Shown: positions 9,500-18,925, numbered from the stretch's first letter. The stretch: 64,000 bases of DNA from Bacteroidota bacterium (GCA_016708785.1 JADJFC010000001.1:62001-126000), one strand, 5' to 3'. The notes: a model not told the origin generated them from the letters alone. Numbers and translations: made by a program.

Positions 9500-11647
9500 T
9501 CAATCAATTTTCTCAAAGCGCTTCGTGCAACTTCCTTTTACACTTTCAATTTTTACAAAGTAAATTCCGGCCTTCAAGTCACGCACAGAAATGGTTGAAT
9601 GCCTTCCATTCAACTTCACTTCTTTTACTTTTTTCCCAAGCAGGTCAATTATTGTCACTAACGGATTTTGAATGTCTTCGTTAAGCAACAATGAAAACTC
9701 AGTGCTGGTTGGATTCGGATAAAGGTGAACATCGAGATGTTCGTCCAGCTCTGAAGTAGAAACAAATCCACAATTGGTAAGTGTACTGAATGCATCGGCT
9801 TTTCCATAGCCCCAGCCATTGTTAGGAACAGGACCCCATGTTAAGCTATCATGATAAGCACAGTTCTGTATGGCACTTTTAAAATCAGCCCAGGTTGCTG
9901 TTGGATTCTGCTGTAGAAATAAAGCAGCTATGCCGGCAACTACCGGTGCAGATGCTGATGTCCCACCACCTGTCTGATGAAGTCCTCCGGGTGCTACCTT
10001 GTAAGGTTGTGCTGCTATCAATCCAGGCATCAGTGTCATTACACCTGTCGAAACAATATGATGTCCCGGCGCACTGATCTCCGGCTTAATTCGATTATCG
10101 CGAGTTGGCCCACGACTGCTGTTTTCAGCCAGGTCGCGGGGTCTGTCTGTTGCGGTGATCTGTACGACGTTGTTATAATCTATATGTCTGTCGGTGTTAT
10201 AATAATTTCCAACGGTAACTACATTGTCCAGACAAGCCATTCCACTTACGATCGTTTGATTTGTATCCGGTGCCCAATAATTTACCATATCCGGGAATGT
10301 TGCAACCGATGGTAGATTCTGCCATTCATAATCAAAGGTCCAGCTGTCATATCTTCCTGGTCCTGTTGTTGTGAATCTCCAATTATACGCAGTAGAATCA
10401 GGTACAACATAGATTTCAAGTTCATACACTCCATCATTCACAGAAGTGTACATCTGAACAATACCAATTCGTTTACTATTCACAATTAAATTACGAGTGT
10501 AAAATGTATTTAATGTTGGCGCAACATTTATAAATGGAAGTGCTCCTCTGTGTTCAAAGTATGGAGTAATTTTATCCGCACCGACAGAAAACCGAATTTG
10601 ATTGAATTGAGCGCTATCGGCATAAACCTGAATATATGCACCGGGTATTGCCGGGTTGTTTCTGAACCAGGTAAATACAGTATCACCGGCAACGGAATTC
10701 CGACCTACGTGAAACGGATAAACGACACCAATATTTCCAGCCGCAGCAACAAGGATCCTTCCGCTCTGAGCATCTAAGAGATTGCTTATGTATTGGGATT
10801 CGAGATCCTGTCCGTCGTGTGAACCATCGTAGTATCCTAATGATGCATTGATCACGCAAGGTTTTCCTATCTGTTGAGCTTTAGTAAAAATGTACTCAAC
10901 TGCATGTGCGATACGTGGTACATTATCAGATGCACCGAAATCATAACCTACAATGATCAGATCAGTTTTTGGTGCAACCCCTTGAAAATGTCCGACTGCG
11001 CTACCGTTGCCGGCTGCAATTCCTGTTACATAAGTTCCGTGTCCATATTGATCTTCGCCCGTATGAGAACTTGCCAATCCTCCCATGATGTCTGCATCCG
11101 ACCATTCCTGTCCATAGCCATAGGGCTGAGGCGTATTTGCTGCAACAGGTTTTGTCATGTCCCATAACCACTTAATTCTTGTATTATTCGTGCTGTCTTT
11201 AAAATCAAGGTGGTTGATATCAATTCCTGAATCGATGATACCCATTAACACTCCTGTTCCATCATATGATTGAGGTAATGGTGTTTGTCCATTGTGAACT
11301 TCATCGACCCGGGTTAGCATTCTCATCGTGTCATTCATTGTTTGAATTTTATGAATGTTCCCTTGAATGATTTTTACAAAAGGCTTTTCAATAAGTTGAG
11401 CAACTGTACCAATTGAAATTCTTGCGGAAACTATTTTACCGGAAGTACCGATTACCTTTCCGTTCTGAGAAGTGATAAAAGCGGAGATCTCATTTACTTC
11501 ACCTTTTATTAATACATCAGTAAGAGAACTTCTCGAAATTTTCTCAGAATTAATTTTTTGACGAAGCGACATATTTACGGACGCTTGAGAAAAAACCAGC
11601 TGTGACGATAAAAAGAGAATACAGAGGAAGAAATTATTCTTATTCAT
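9500..11647 (-). CDS. Secreted S8 (subtilisin-like) serine peptidase with T9SS type A sorting domain
   Basis: A 715-residue exported protease. The signal peptide (about 1-21) ends LVFSQA. A subtilase inhibitor-like segment lies before the catalytic domain. The triad is visible: Asp in MGIIDSGIDINHLD (about 139), His in QYGHGTYVTGIAAG (about 203) and Ser in GGTSASAPVVAGIAA (about 564). A large insertion (about 320-450) separates the last two. The final 80 residues are a T9SS type A domain (LYPNPTSTEFSL ... GIYFVKIES), which directs outer-membrane translocation and surface attachment or release. It stands alone in its promoter region and may be read through into the DHH gene. Confidence 0.94.
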   Translation of the reverse strand: MNKNNFFLCILFLSSQLVFSQASVNMSLRQKINSEKISRSSLTDVLIKGEVNEISAFITSQNGKVIGTSGKIVSARISIGTVAQLIEKPFVKIIQGNIHKIQTMNDTMRMLTRVDEVHNGQTPLPQSYDGTGVLMGIIDSGIDINHLDFKDSTNNTRIKWLWDMTKPVAANTPQPYGYGQEWSDADIMGGLASSHTGEDQYGHGTYVTGIAAGNGSAVGHFQGVAPKTDLIIVGYDFGASDNVPRIAHAVEYIFTKAQQIGKPCVINASLGYYDGSHDGQDLESQYISNLLDAQSGRILVAAAGNIGVVYPFHVGRNSVAGDTVFTWFRNNPAIPGAYIQVYADSAQFNQIRFSVGADKITPYFEHRGALPFINVAPTLNTFYTRNLIVNSKRIGIVQMYTSVNDGVYELEIYVVPDSTAYNWRFTTTGPGRYDSWTFDYEWQNLPSVATFPDMVNYWAPDTNQTIVSGMACLDNVVTVGNYYNTDRHIDYNNVVQITATDRPRDLAENSSRGPTRDNRIKPEISAPGHHIVSTGVMTLMPGLIAAQPYKVAPGGLHQTGGGTSASAPVVAGIAALFLQQNPTATWADFKSAIQNCAYHDSLTWGPVPNNGWGYGKADAFSTLTNCGFVSTSELDEHLDVHLYPNPTSTEFSLLLNEDIQNPLVTIIDLLGKKVKEVKLNGRHSTISVRDLKAGIYFVKIESVKGSCTKRFEKID

Positions 11648-12009
11648 TTAATATATTTTAGATAAAGGTGTAATTACTTCCTTTTACATTCACAAAAGTC
11701 TTGAAAAATTATAAAAAAGCAGTGTGGATAAGTAATTTATCTGTAATCTTTGTACAAAATAGCAAAAAAACTGTTCTAATCTGTGTCAAAGTTGGTTTCA
11801 TAACTGATTTCAAACTCGCTCAAATGCGCAGTATGATTGATTGTATCGGTGAATATACATAAAAGTTAACCTTTAATTTCGTTTATTCTCGGATTTGAAA
11901 CTTTAATTTACTTACTTTTGTTATTCTGTGTCATCCTTCCGATAGCATAATTACAAGTCACCAACTTTCCTATCCACCCCACCTCTGGATTTGTTAAAAC
12001 TAGAAGCAA
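11648..12009. other. 362-base intergenic region, divergent promoters
   Basis: Separates the leftward subtilase from the rightward small-protein gene. It is AT-rich with no open frame of note and no tRNA-like fold. The only recognisable signal is the -7 element listed at 11913. Confidence 0.5.
11913..11920 (+). promoter_or_regulatory. Candidate -7 element (TACTTTTG)
   Basis: Perfect TAnnTTTG match about 90 bases before the ATG at 12010. A TTTG at 11894-11897 lies upstream but at a short spacing of 15. Confidence 0.35.
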
Positions 12010-12313
12010 ATGAAAAGCTCAGTGTTTCAATATCCGTATGACAAAGTCCTAAGAAGAACTCATGGCATGTTGTCAAAACTTGGACTTAAGGTGACCGATT
12101 ATGATAAGAAGAAAGGACTTGATAAAAGCCAGATCAACTTTTTCTTTTACCCGACCAACAGTAAAAATTGATCTCATCATTGAAGAAATGGAGAATCACA
12201 ATACAAAGGTTTCTGTAACCGGACTACAAGTCAAGAGACATTTTTTTCAACGTAAGCAAGATGCAGAAAATCGCGAGGCGGAAATTTTGGATGCGATCAC
12301 GACTGTTATTTAA
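12010..12313 (+). CDS. Hypothetical small protein, about 100 residues (probable +1 frameshift)
   Basis: Two overlapping frames make one sensible protein. The ATG at 12010 gives MKSSVFQYPYDKVLRRTHGM then LGLKVTDYDKKKG. The frame then shifts by one extra base near 12117-12122 (probably TT for T) to continue as LIKARSTFSFTRPTVKIDLI and on to ILDAITTVI before a TAA at 12311. The result is a soluble 100-residue protein with alternating strands after an amphipathic helix and no signal peptide. I do not recognise the family. The joined reading is inferred from the continuity of both parts; alternatively only the downstream 70-residue frame is used. Confidence 0.5.
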
Positions 12314-12333
12314 CTAATAACTAATAGTGAATT

Positions 12334-12347
12334 CCGATAGCTATCGG
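12334..12347. repeat. Palindrome CCGATAGCTATCGG
   Basis: Perfect 14-base palindrome between the small-protein gene and the aminotransferase gene. A close relative with the centre changed to CC lies at 17779-17796. Copies of this motif at gene ends are known from other Bacteroidota genomes; here it could act as a weak terminator hairpin. Confidence 0.7.
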
Positions 12348-12417
12348 GATGAATAGTGGCGACAGCAAGTACGCATTGCTACTTACCACTTACAACTTAC
12401 TTTTCCCCAAAAATTCG

Positions 12418-12425
12418 TACTTTCG
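12418..12425 (+). promoter_or_regulatory. Candidate -7 element (TACTTTCG)
   Basis: TAnnTTCG variant of the Bacteroidota -7 box, ending six bases before the ATG of the aminotransferase gene at 12432. It would give a very short leader. The same placement is seen before rlmD at 34721. Confidence 0.35.
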
Positions 12426-12431
12426 CCAACG

Positions 12432-13627
12432 ATGTACACCCGACGACAAATTTTTCTCCAACACGTTGCGCAAACTAGTCCTACTCCACCGGCTTTAGAT
12501 ATTGCAAGAGCAAAGGGTGTTTATCTTTACGATCAGGATAACAAAAAATATCTTGACCTGATTTCAGGGATTTCTGTTTCCAGTTTAGGTCATGGACATT
12601 CGGAGATTCTGGAAGCTACAAAGGCACAGATCGATCGGCACATGCACTTGATGGTGTATGGCGAATACATTATTTCGCCACAGATCAAACTTGCACAAGA
12701 GTTATCCAAACAACTGCCTGAACAATTATCAACCGTTTATTTTACCAACAGCGGCACTGAAGCTACGGAAGGTGCAATGAAACTTGCTAAACGTTTTACA
12801 GGAAGAACAAATTTTGTCTCATTCAGAAATTCTTATCATGGAAGCACTCAAGGTGCATTGAGCATTTGTGGAAATGAATGGTTGAAAAATGCATATCGGC
12901 CTTTGTTGAGCGGACAAACAATTCTGGATTTCAATGATGAATCGCAATTCAATCTGATCGATCAACACACTGCAACAGTTTTTGTGGAACCCATCCAGGC
13001 AGAAGCCGGAATTATTTTGCCGGAAAATAATTTCCTTGAAAAACTTTCCGCACACTGTAAAAAGTAGGCGCGCTATTAGTCTTCGACGAAATTCAAACCG
13101 GCATGGGACGAACAGGAAGGCTCTTTGCTTTTCAACACTATAATGTTGTTCCCGACATTCTACTGTTGGGAAAAGCACTTGGAGGTGGAATGCCTCTTGG
13201 TGCGTTTATCTCTTCGAGTGAAATCATGAAAACACTTTCCCATGATCCGATCCTGGGTCATCTTACTACTTTTGGAGGACATCCTGTTTGTTGTGCTTCA
13301 GCAAGTGCTGCTCTGGAGATTATTGTTCGTGATAAATTAGCAGAAATTGTCATAGAAAAGGAAAAATTGTTCAGAAAGTTGCTTGTTCATGAAAACATCA
13401 GAATAATTAGAGGAAAAGGTTTGTTACTTTGCATTGAATTTGAAAGCGAAAAATTCAATCAGGATGTGATTGCAAGGTGTTATGAAAAAGGATTAATCAC
13501 CGACTGGTTTCTTTTCGCAGCAAATTGTTTGAGAATTGCTCCGCCTTTGATCATATCTGATCTGGAAATTGAAGATGCTTGCAGAATAATTCTTGAAGCG
13601 ATCGATGAAGTAAAAAAAGAGTTTTGA
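12432..13627 (+). CDS. Class III (acetylornithine/GABA-type) PLP aminotransferase (frameshift near 13061)
   Basis: A PLP-dependent class III aminotransferase of 398 residues once the frame is restored. The N-terminal frame has LDLISGISVSSLGHGH and the cofactor-phosphate loop FTNSGTEATEGAMKLAKRFT. The next frame carries the catalytic block: LVFDEIQTGMGRTGR with the PLP aspartate, and LLLGKALGGGMPLGAFISS with the Schiff-base lysine at about 251. The join HCKK-VGALLVFDE needs one more A in the A5 run at 13059-13063. Closest in look to acetylornithine or 4-aminobutyrate aminotransferases, but the substrate cannot be decided; a separate ornithine aminotransferase lies at 33336. Confidence 0.86.
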
Positions 13628-13650
13628 TTTTTAATAAATATCATTGAAAT

Positions 13651-14328
13651 ATGAATGTACTTATTGTAGAAGATGAAAGACAATTATCACACGAAATTGA
13701 AATCTTTCTGACCAAACAAGGTTATCATTGCGATGTTGCTTTCAACGGAAAAAGTGCTTCTGAAAAGATCTTCGTTAACTCATATGATTTTGTTCTACTT
13801 GATATAGGCTTACCGGAACATAATGGCTTTCAACTTTTGAAAGAAGCAAAAGAAGGTGGGAAAGATGCAGCATTTATCATTCTTACTGCGCGTGGTTCCA
13901 TCGATGACAGAATCACAGGACTGGATCTGGGCGCTGATGATTATCTGGCCAAACCGTTTTCACTACTTGAACTTCAAGCCAGAATGCAAGCCATTCTCAG
14001 AAGAAAACACGGACTGAAAAACAATATGATCCAGATCCATGAGTATTCAATGGACATTCAAAACAGAACGGTTTACTTCGAAAAAAATGCAATCAATCTG
14101 ACTAAAAAAGAATTTGATATTCTTCACTACATGGCTCTGCATAAGAATCGTGTCATTACAAGAATGCAGCTCACTGAACATATCTGGGGCGATGTATTGG
14201 AAGAAGATTATGAATCCAATTACATTGATGTTCACATGAAAAATCTTCGTAAAAAACTTTCTGCCTACGGAAATTCCGACTTTATTGAAACTGTGAGGGG
14301 AATTGGGTATCGGTTGAATATGGCATAA
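13651..14328 (+). CDS. OmpR-family response regulator
   Basis: A 225-residue two-component response regulator. The receiver domain (1-115) has the acidic pair VEDE at 7-10, phospho-acceptor Asp in FVLLDIGLPEHNG (about 51), Thr in ILTARG and Lys in LAKPFSL (about 102). A winged-helix OmpR DNA-binding domain follows (about 125-222), ending in the family-typical ETVRGIGYRL. It starts 24 bases after the aminotransferase and is followed by the histidine kinase gene, with a repeat array between them. Confidence 0.95.
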   Translation: MNVLIVEDERQLSHEIEIFLTKQGYHCDVAFNGKSASEKIFVNSYDFVLLDIGLPEHNGFQLLKEAKEGGKDAAFIILTARGSIDDRITGLDLGADDYLAKPFSLLELQARMQAILRRKHGLKNNMIQIHEYSMDIQNRTVYFEKNAINLTKKEFDILHYMALHKNRVITRMQLTEHIWGDVLEEDYESNYIDVHMKNLRKKLSAYGNSDFIETVRGIGYRLNMA

Positions 14329-14405
14329 TTTCGTTTGTCGCCTTTCGTTTGCCTTTCGTTTTTCGAATTGCTACAAACGAAAAACGAAAAACGAAAAACG
14401 AAAAA
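14329..14405. repeat. Heptamer array (CGAAAAA)n with inverted TTTCGTT arm
   Basis: The right part is four copies of CGAAAAA in tandem (about 14378-14405). The left part repeats TTTCGTT three times (14329-14365). The arms TTTCGTTTTTCG and CGAAAAACGAAA can pair around an 11-base loop. It fills the space between response regulator and kinase genes and touches the kinase start, so a transcript hairpin there could set the ratio of the two proteins. Confidence 0.75.
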
Positions 14406-15739
14406 GTGAAAATCCAAGTAAAACTATCGCTATACAACGCTATCTCCAAAGTGGTCATCATTTTGGTGATTGGTGCTATTATTCCGGTGTTGATACAGAA
14501 AGTTGCTTACAATCATTTGGACAAGCGGCTTGAGGCGCGGTTGGAAAAAACGATGCGCATGGTTGCTGTCGGAGGTTTGGATGAAATTACACTCGACCAG
14601 GATTGCAGTTTTGACAGTTACAATATTTTCAAAGAGGAATTTGTTTCGATCACACCCCTGGCTATTCTCCCACCCGATTTCGGAAAATACCATATAGAAA
14701 ATGCAGAAAGAAAGATCGACGAAGAGACCGTTAAACATCGAGTGTTAACTCAGGCTTTCGTTTATGACAATCAGCTTTATTCAATTGCGATCGGGGAAGG
14801 ATTAAGTGCTTACGATCAGTTGAATATTACGATCAGAAAATTTACAATATGGATCATGGTCGCAGTGGTTGTGATCTCCATTTTCTTCGATCTATTATTT
14901 GCAAGACTTCTACTTAGGCCATTTAATAAAATAGTAAATGAAAAATTGAGAGATGTACAACATCCATCAACTTTTGATCCGCATCCTGTCAAAACAACAA
15001 CAACAGAGTTTTCGCATCTAGATAAAAGCATCAATGAAATGATGGTCAAGATCAGAGAAACGTTTGAAACGGAAAGGCAATTCATCATGAATGTTTCTCA
15101 TGAAATTCTTACTCCCATCTCCATTCTTAAAAACCGAATCGAGAATATGATCTCTGATCCCGGCATACCGGATTCTGTCGTTGAAAGAATGGTAGATTCG
15201 CAAAAGACCTTAAGCCGACTTACAAAAGTGGTGCGAAATTTACTTTATATAAGTAGAATCGAGAATGCACAATATTTAAAAAATGAAAGTGCTGACCTCC
15301 AAATGATCGTTCAGGAAATCTTTGAAGAACTGGAAGAACTAACACAAGGCAAGGGAATTACTGTAATCAATGAATGGAAAGACGAGTTCGTTTTACTCCA
15401 TGCAATTTATCCCTTATCCATACACTCCTTTTCAATCTGATCACGAATGCAATAAAATACAACTGTGAATCAGGCAAGATCACGGTAACCGGATTGTGGG
15501 AAGGTGACTTTTATACTGTTAGTGTGACTGATACCGGTGATGGAATTTCACCAAATCAACTCCCTTTCATCTTTGACCGCTTTAAGCGGTTCAGACCGGA
15601 AGACGATATGAGCTACGGATTAGGCTTGCCAATAGTAAAAACAATTGCTGATTTTCACGGAATTAAAGTCATCGCTCAATCAACACTTAATGAAGGAAGT
15701 ACGTTCACATTGAAATTCCCAAAAAGCGGCAATAATTGA
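14406..15739 (+). CDS. Sensor histidine kinase (frameshift near 15405)
   Basis: Membrane sensor kinase of 444 residues, partner of the preceding OmpR regulator. Order: membrane helix (about 13-31), periplasmic sensor of about 120 residues, second helix (about 151-172), linker, HisKA with NVSHEILTPI (His about 236), then HATPase_c with the N box LLFNLITNAIKYN, G1 DTGDGI, F box FDRFKRFR and G2 GLGLPIV. The N box is reached only after restoring one A at 15404-15405 (gca aat tta tcc), giving HANLSLIHTLLFNL. I choose the GTG at 14406 because the upstream in-frame extension is translated repeat array. Signal unknown. Confidence 0.88.
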
Positions 15740-15873
15740 TTTTTTGAACGTTTTTAATTGTAAGCAATGAATTTTAATAGGTTTTAAAAGCGTATGTGTA
15801 TAGCTGTCAACCCAAAACGACTAATTAAGTTCTCAATGTTCAAAAAACATCGAATTTTATCCTCCAATAAGTA

Positions 15874-15903
15874 TTTGTAAATAAAAAGATTCTTATATAT
15901 TTG
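15874..15903 (+). promoter_or_regulatory. Bacteroidota promoter (TTTG-N18-TATATTTG)
   Basis: TTTG at 15874-15877 and TATATTTG at 15896-15903, a full match to the -33/-7 pattern with 18-base spacing. It lies about 100 bases before the PhyH gene start at 16003. Confidence 0.6.
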
Positions 15904-16002
15904 TGCACCAAGCAAAATTTTGACAAAAACAGCTAAAGTTTATAGTGGGAATGCCTAACGAATTGACTATCAGGCAGGTAATTCTTGTATAAAAAACTGA
16001 AA

Positions 16003-16812
16003 ATGAGTAACACCCAGTATCCTAAATTTACTCTCGGCAATAAACTGACCGAGGAGCAAATTTCGTTTTTCGATAAAAACGGATTTATCCATTTTAGCGG
16101 CGCTGCTACACCTGAAGAGGTGAAAAGCATCATCGCTTCAACTGAGGACCTTCAAAAGAAGTGGATCTCTAGTGGAATTAAAAAAATCAATGGCGTTCCA
16201 ATTAAATTCGGACACGATGAAAATGGAACAGCTATTGTACACCGTTTCCCTTTTACAAGCCAATACAGCGAGACTGTACATGGTTTTGTAACAAGCGAAA
16301 GAATTCAATCACTTAAAGTTTTGATGCCTAAAGGCTCAAGAATTGCTGAAAACGAGAAAGACGGCGTGATCGTAAATCACTATGTAAATACCTCGAACAG
16401 TAATTTCCGCCAGATGGGCTGGCACACAGACAGTATGCGCGACATTTTCTACGGAAAGAAAGTTATGCCCATGTTGAATGTTGGACTTTACCTTGATGAC
16501 TCTTCTTCAGATAAAGGCGGACTTCGTATCATTCCCGGTACTCATAAGCAAAACATGTTCTCAATGTTGTTCAAGAAAGCGTATTTCATGAACAATGATG
16601 AAGATAAAAACGAAATGCTTGTTGATGCTAAAGCAGGTGATGTTGTCGTTCATGATGGCCGTATCTGGCATCGTGTAGCTATGTCTCCGCATACTGGTGC
16701 AGCAAGTCGTCGTCGTGTAATGTACATTCCGGTGATCATCGGTAAATACATGCCGAAATCGGAAGACAGCACTACTCCATTCTATCACCACTTCCAAAAG
16801 CTGGTTAAATAA
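16003..16812 (+). CDS. Phytanoyl-CoA dioxygenase (PhyH) family protein
   Basis: A 269-residue Fe(II)/2-oxoglutarate oxygenase of the PhyH family. The N-terminal segment LTEEQISFFDKNGFIHF is typical. The metal triad is visible: H-x-D in GWHTDSMRD (about 146-148) and the distal His in GRIWHRVAM (about 221). A basic run (ASRRRVMYIPV) near 237 fits 2-oxoglutarate binding. The ATG at 16003 is preferred over an in-frame TTG at 15985 because homology begins there. It has its own promoter and terminator, so it is probably monocistronic. Substrate unknown. Confidence 0.88.
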   Translation: MSNTQYPKFTLGNKLTEEQISFFDKNGFIHFSGAATPEEVKSIIASTEDLQKKWISSGIKKINGVPIKFGHDENGTAIVHRFPFTSQYSETVHGFVTSERIQSLKVLMPKGSRIAENEKDGVIVNHYVNTSNSNFRQMGWHTDSMRDIFYGKKVMPMLNVGLYLDDSSSDKGGLRIIPGTHKQNMFSMLFKKAYFMNNDEDKNEMLVDAKAGDVVVHDGRIWHRVAMSPHTGAASRRRVMYIPVIIGKYMPKSEDSTTPFYHHFQKLVK

Positions 16813-16834
16813 GCTTTTGACTAACTCATAAATT

Positions 16835-16866
16835 AATGGAATCAGGTCTCTGGTTCCATTTTTTGT
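16835..16866 (+). terminator. Rho-independent terminator
   Basis: Arms AATGGAATCAG and CTGGTTCCATT (10 of 11 paired) around a four-base loop, followed by a T tract. Placed 23 bases after the PhyH stop. Confidence 0.85.
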
Positions 16867-16881
16867 TTAATCCCATTCGTA

Positions 16882-17664
16882 ATGAATTATGCTTTGATCA
16901 CAGGTGCCAGTAAAGGCATCGGAAAAGAAATGGCTCTTGAACTGGCCTCACGTAAATGCAATTTAGTGCTTGTAGCACGCTCGGAAGATGCGCTCGACAA
17001 ACTTTCTACAGAGATTAAAACATTGCATGGTGTTGAATGCAGTTACGTTTTAGCTGACCTGACTGATCAGCAAGGAATCGACAAGGTGGTTCAACTTATT
17101 GAAGAAAAGAAATTGCCTATTAATATCCTAATCAACAATGCCGGCTACGGACTTTGGGGTAGTCTTGAGAAGACAGAATTGTCGGCCACAAAAGATATGA
17201 TGCAGATCAACATGATGACGCCTGTCGAATTGAGTTATCGTATGATTCCAATCATGAAAGCTTCCGGTCAGCAGTCGTATATCCTGAATGTGGCCAGCAC
17301 TGCAGCTTATCAGGCTGTCCCAACGTTGGCAGTTTATTCTGCATCAAAAGCATTCATGGTCTTGTTCACTCGTGGACTACGACTTGAATTGAAAAATGAA
17401 AACATTTCTGTCACTTGTTTAAGTCCGGGTACAACTGAAACTAATTTCATGAATGCAGCCGGTATGACTGCTTCGCCTTCAATAATTAAAAAAGCATCGA
17501 AGGTAATTATGAAAGCAGATGTTGTAGCGAAGTTTGCAATAGATGGAATGTTTGCGAAAAAGAATGAGATCATTCCAGGTTGGCTAAATAAAATTTCTGT
17601 TGCAATGACTTACTTTGTTCCAAAGGCATTGACAGAGAAGATCGCGGCGGACATTTATAAATAG
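16882..17664 (+). CDS. SDR family oxidoreductase
   Basis: A 260-residue short-chain dehydrogenase. The Rossmann motif TGASKGIG is at 7-14, NNAGYG at about 89-94, the catalytic Ser in NVASTAAY near 139 and Y-x3-K in YSASKAF near 152-156. The segment LSPGTTETNF follows the active site. Arg after the first strand (VARSEDAL) suggests NADP preference. The C-terminal region looks like the DltE/YohF-type short-chain group. The gene ends directly in a pentanucleotide repeat tract. Substrate unknown. Confidence 0.9.
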   Translation: MNYALITGASKGIGKEMALELASRKCNLVLVARSEDALDKLSTEIKTLHGVECSYVLADLTDQQGIDKVVQLIEEKKLPINILINNAGYGLWGSLEKTELSATKDMMQINMMTPVELSYRMIPIMKASGQQSYILNVASTAAYQAVPTLAVYSASKAFMVLFTRGLRLELKNENISVTCLSPGTTETNFMNAAGMTASPSIIKKASKVIMKADVVAKFAIDGMFAKKNEIIPGWLNKISVAMTYFVPKALTEKIAADIYK

Positions 17665-17725
17665 TGAAGTGAAGTGAAGTGAAATGAAGTGAAGTGAAGT
17701 GAAGTGAAGTGAAGTGAAATGAAAT
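17664..17725. repeat. Pentanucleotide tract (GTGAA)n
   Basis: About twelve units of GTGAA, with two units changed to ATGAA, starting at the last base of the SDR stop codon. Similar tracts lie at 18791-18870 and, in reverse orientation, at 26435-26483. Confidence 0.9.
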
Positions 17726-17778
17726 ATGAAGCTTCGTAGTTAATTAGTCGGCTCGCTTTTTTTCTTTTTTCTTTTTCT

Positions 17779-17796
17779 TCCCGATACCTATCGGGA
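17779..17796. repeat. Inverted repeat TCCCGATACCTATCGGGA
   Basis: Eight-base perfect arms around a CC centre, set within T-rich sequence between the SDR and S1/P1-like genes; related to the palindrome at 12334. The T runs that flank it would allow weak termination. Confidence 0.7.
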
Positions 17797-17872
17797 TTCT
17801 TTTTCCCTTTTTCTTTAAAAAAAGAACCCGCTTCTATTGGTTGTAAAAAAGCATCAGCCGGGCCATCTTTGC

Positions 17873-18793
17873 ATGATGAAATGGCTACTACTTATTTTGG
17901 CGATCATTTTCAGACCATATGAAATTCAGGCCTGGGGCTTTTACGGTCATCGGGCAGTAAATAAGTTTGCTTGCTTTGCTTTGCCTCCGGAAATGTTCGG
18001 GTTTTATAAATCGAATATAGATTACTTGATCAATCACTCAGTCGATCCGGATAAACGCAGACATTCCGATCCTGCAGAAGCACCCCGACATTTTATTGAT
18101 GCCGATCATTATGGAGAAAATCCGTTTGACACTCTGCCAATCTATTGGAAGGATGCCGTAGAAAAATTTACGGAAGACACACTGCAAGCTTATGGAATTG
18201 GTCCTTGGTATATAAACAAAATGTTTTATCGACTGGTCGAAGCTTTCAGGAAAAATGATCCGGACGCTATCCTCTACTACTCTGCTAATATTGGACATTA
18301 CATTGCTGATTCGCATGTTCCGTTGCATTGTACTGAAAACTACAACGGACAAATGACCAATCAGCATGGTATTCACGGCTTGTGGGAATCAAGACTGCCT
18401 GAACTGTTTGCGACTAACTATGATTACTTCATGGGAAGATGTCAGTACATCGACAAGATCCAGCCTTTTATCTGGTCGGCTGTGCACGATAGTTACGCAG
18501 CACTCGACTCAGTCTTAGCTTTTGAGAAATTGTTGACAGAGTCTACTGAGAGCGATGAAAAATATTCATTTGAACAAAGAGGATCAACTACAATTCAAGT
18601 GTACAGTTACGACTTCTCTGAACAATTTCACCTGATTCTAAATGGACAAGTGGAACGACGGTTACAAGCTTCCATTATTGATGTTGCTTCGATTTGGTAT
18701 ACGGCTTGGGTTGAGGCAGGAATGCCAGTGCTGAATCCTTGGACTGTCATTGAAGATGAAAAAGTTGAGGTTGGTGGGGAGGATTTTCATTGA
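17873..18793 (+). CDS. Secreted S1/P1 nuclease / zinc phospholipase C superfamily protein
   Basis: A 306-residue exported zinc hydrolase. The signal peptide ends at IQA, so the mature protein starts WGFYGHRAVN. A Trp at mature position 1 supplying the N-terminal amine to zinc is the hallmark of both S1/P1 nucleases and PC-PLC. Further ligands are in PRHFIDADHY, in the conserved helix NIGHYIADSHVPLH, and in NQHGIHGLWE. The longer upstream in-frame ORF is rejected because it only adds a poor leader. It is flanked by repeat tracts on both sides. Nuclease versus lipase activity cannot be told from sequence by eye. Confidence 0.8.
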   Translation: MMKWLLLILAIIFRPYEIQAWGFYGHRAVNKFACFALPPEMFGFYKSNIDYLINHSVDPDKRRHSDPAEAPRHFIDADHYGENPFDTLPIYWKDAVEKFTEDTLQAYGIGPWYINKMFYRLVEAFRKNDPDAILYYSANIGHYIADSHVPLHCTENYNGQMTNQHGIHGLWESRLPELFATNYDYFMGRCQYIDKIQPFIWSAVHDSYAALDSVLAFEKLLTESTESDEKYSFEQRGSTTIQVYSYDFSEQFHLILNGQVERRLQASIIDVASIWYTAWVEAGMPVLNPWTVIEDEKVEVGGEDFH

Positions 18794-18919
18794 AATGAAG
18801 GGGAATGAAGGGGAATGAAGTGAAATAAAGTGAAGTGAAGTGAAGTGAAATGAAATGAACTGAACTGAAAGAAAAAAGTTAAAAGAAAAAAGAAAAAAGA
18901 AAAAAGAAAAAAGAAAAAA
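18791..18919. repeat. Pentamer tract followed by heptamer array (GAAAAAA)n
   Basis: Starts at the stop codon of the S1/P1-like gene. First about 80 bases of degenerate TGAAG/TGAAA/GGGAATGAAG units, then seven heptamers of the form GAAAAAA (one is GTTAAAA) from 18871 to 18919. It fills the gap to the convergent DinB gene. Confidence 0.9.
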
Positions 18920-18925
18920 ATCCGG

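Noticed and set aside
11648..12009. tRNA or small RNA gene in the larger intergenic spaces (also 41177-41680 and 59536-59769)
   Set aside because: No cloverleaf, conserved T-loop word or strong hairpin with T tract was found by eye.
12432..13627. Calling the class III aminotransferase argD
   Set aside because: Motifs fit several class III subfamilies and no arginine genes flank it.
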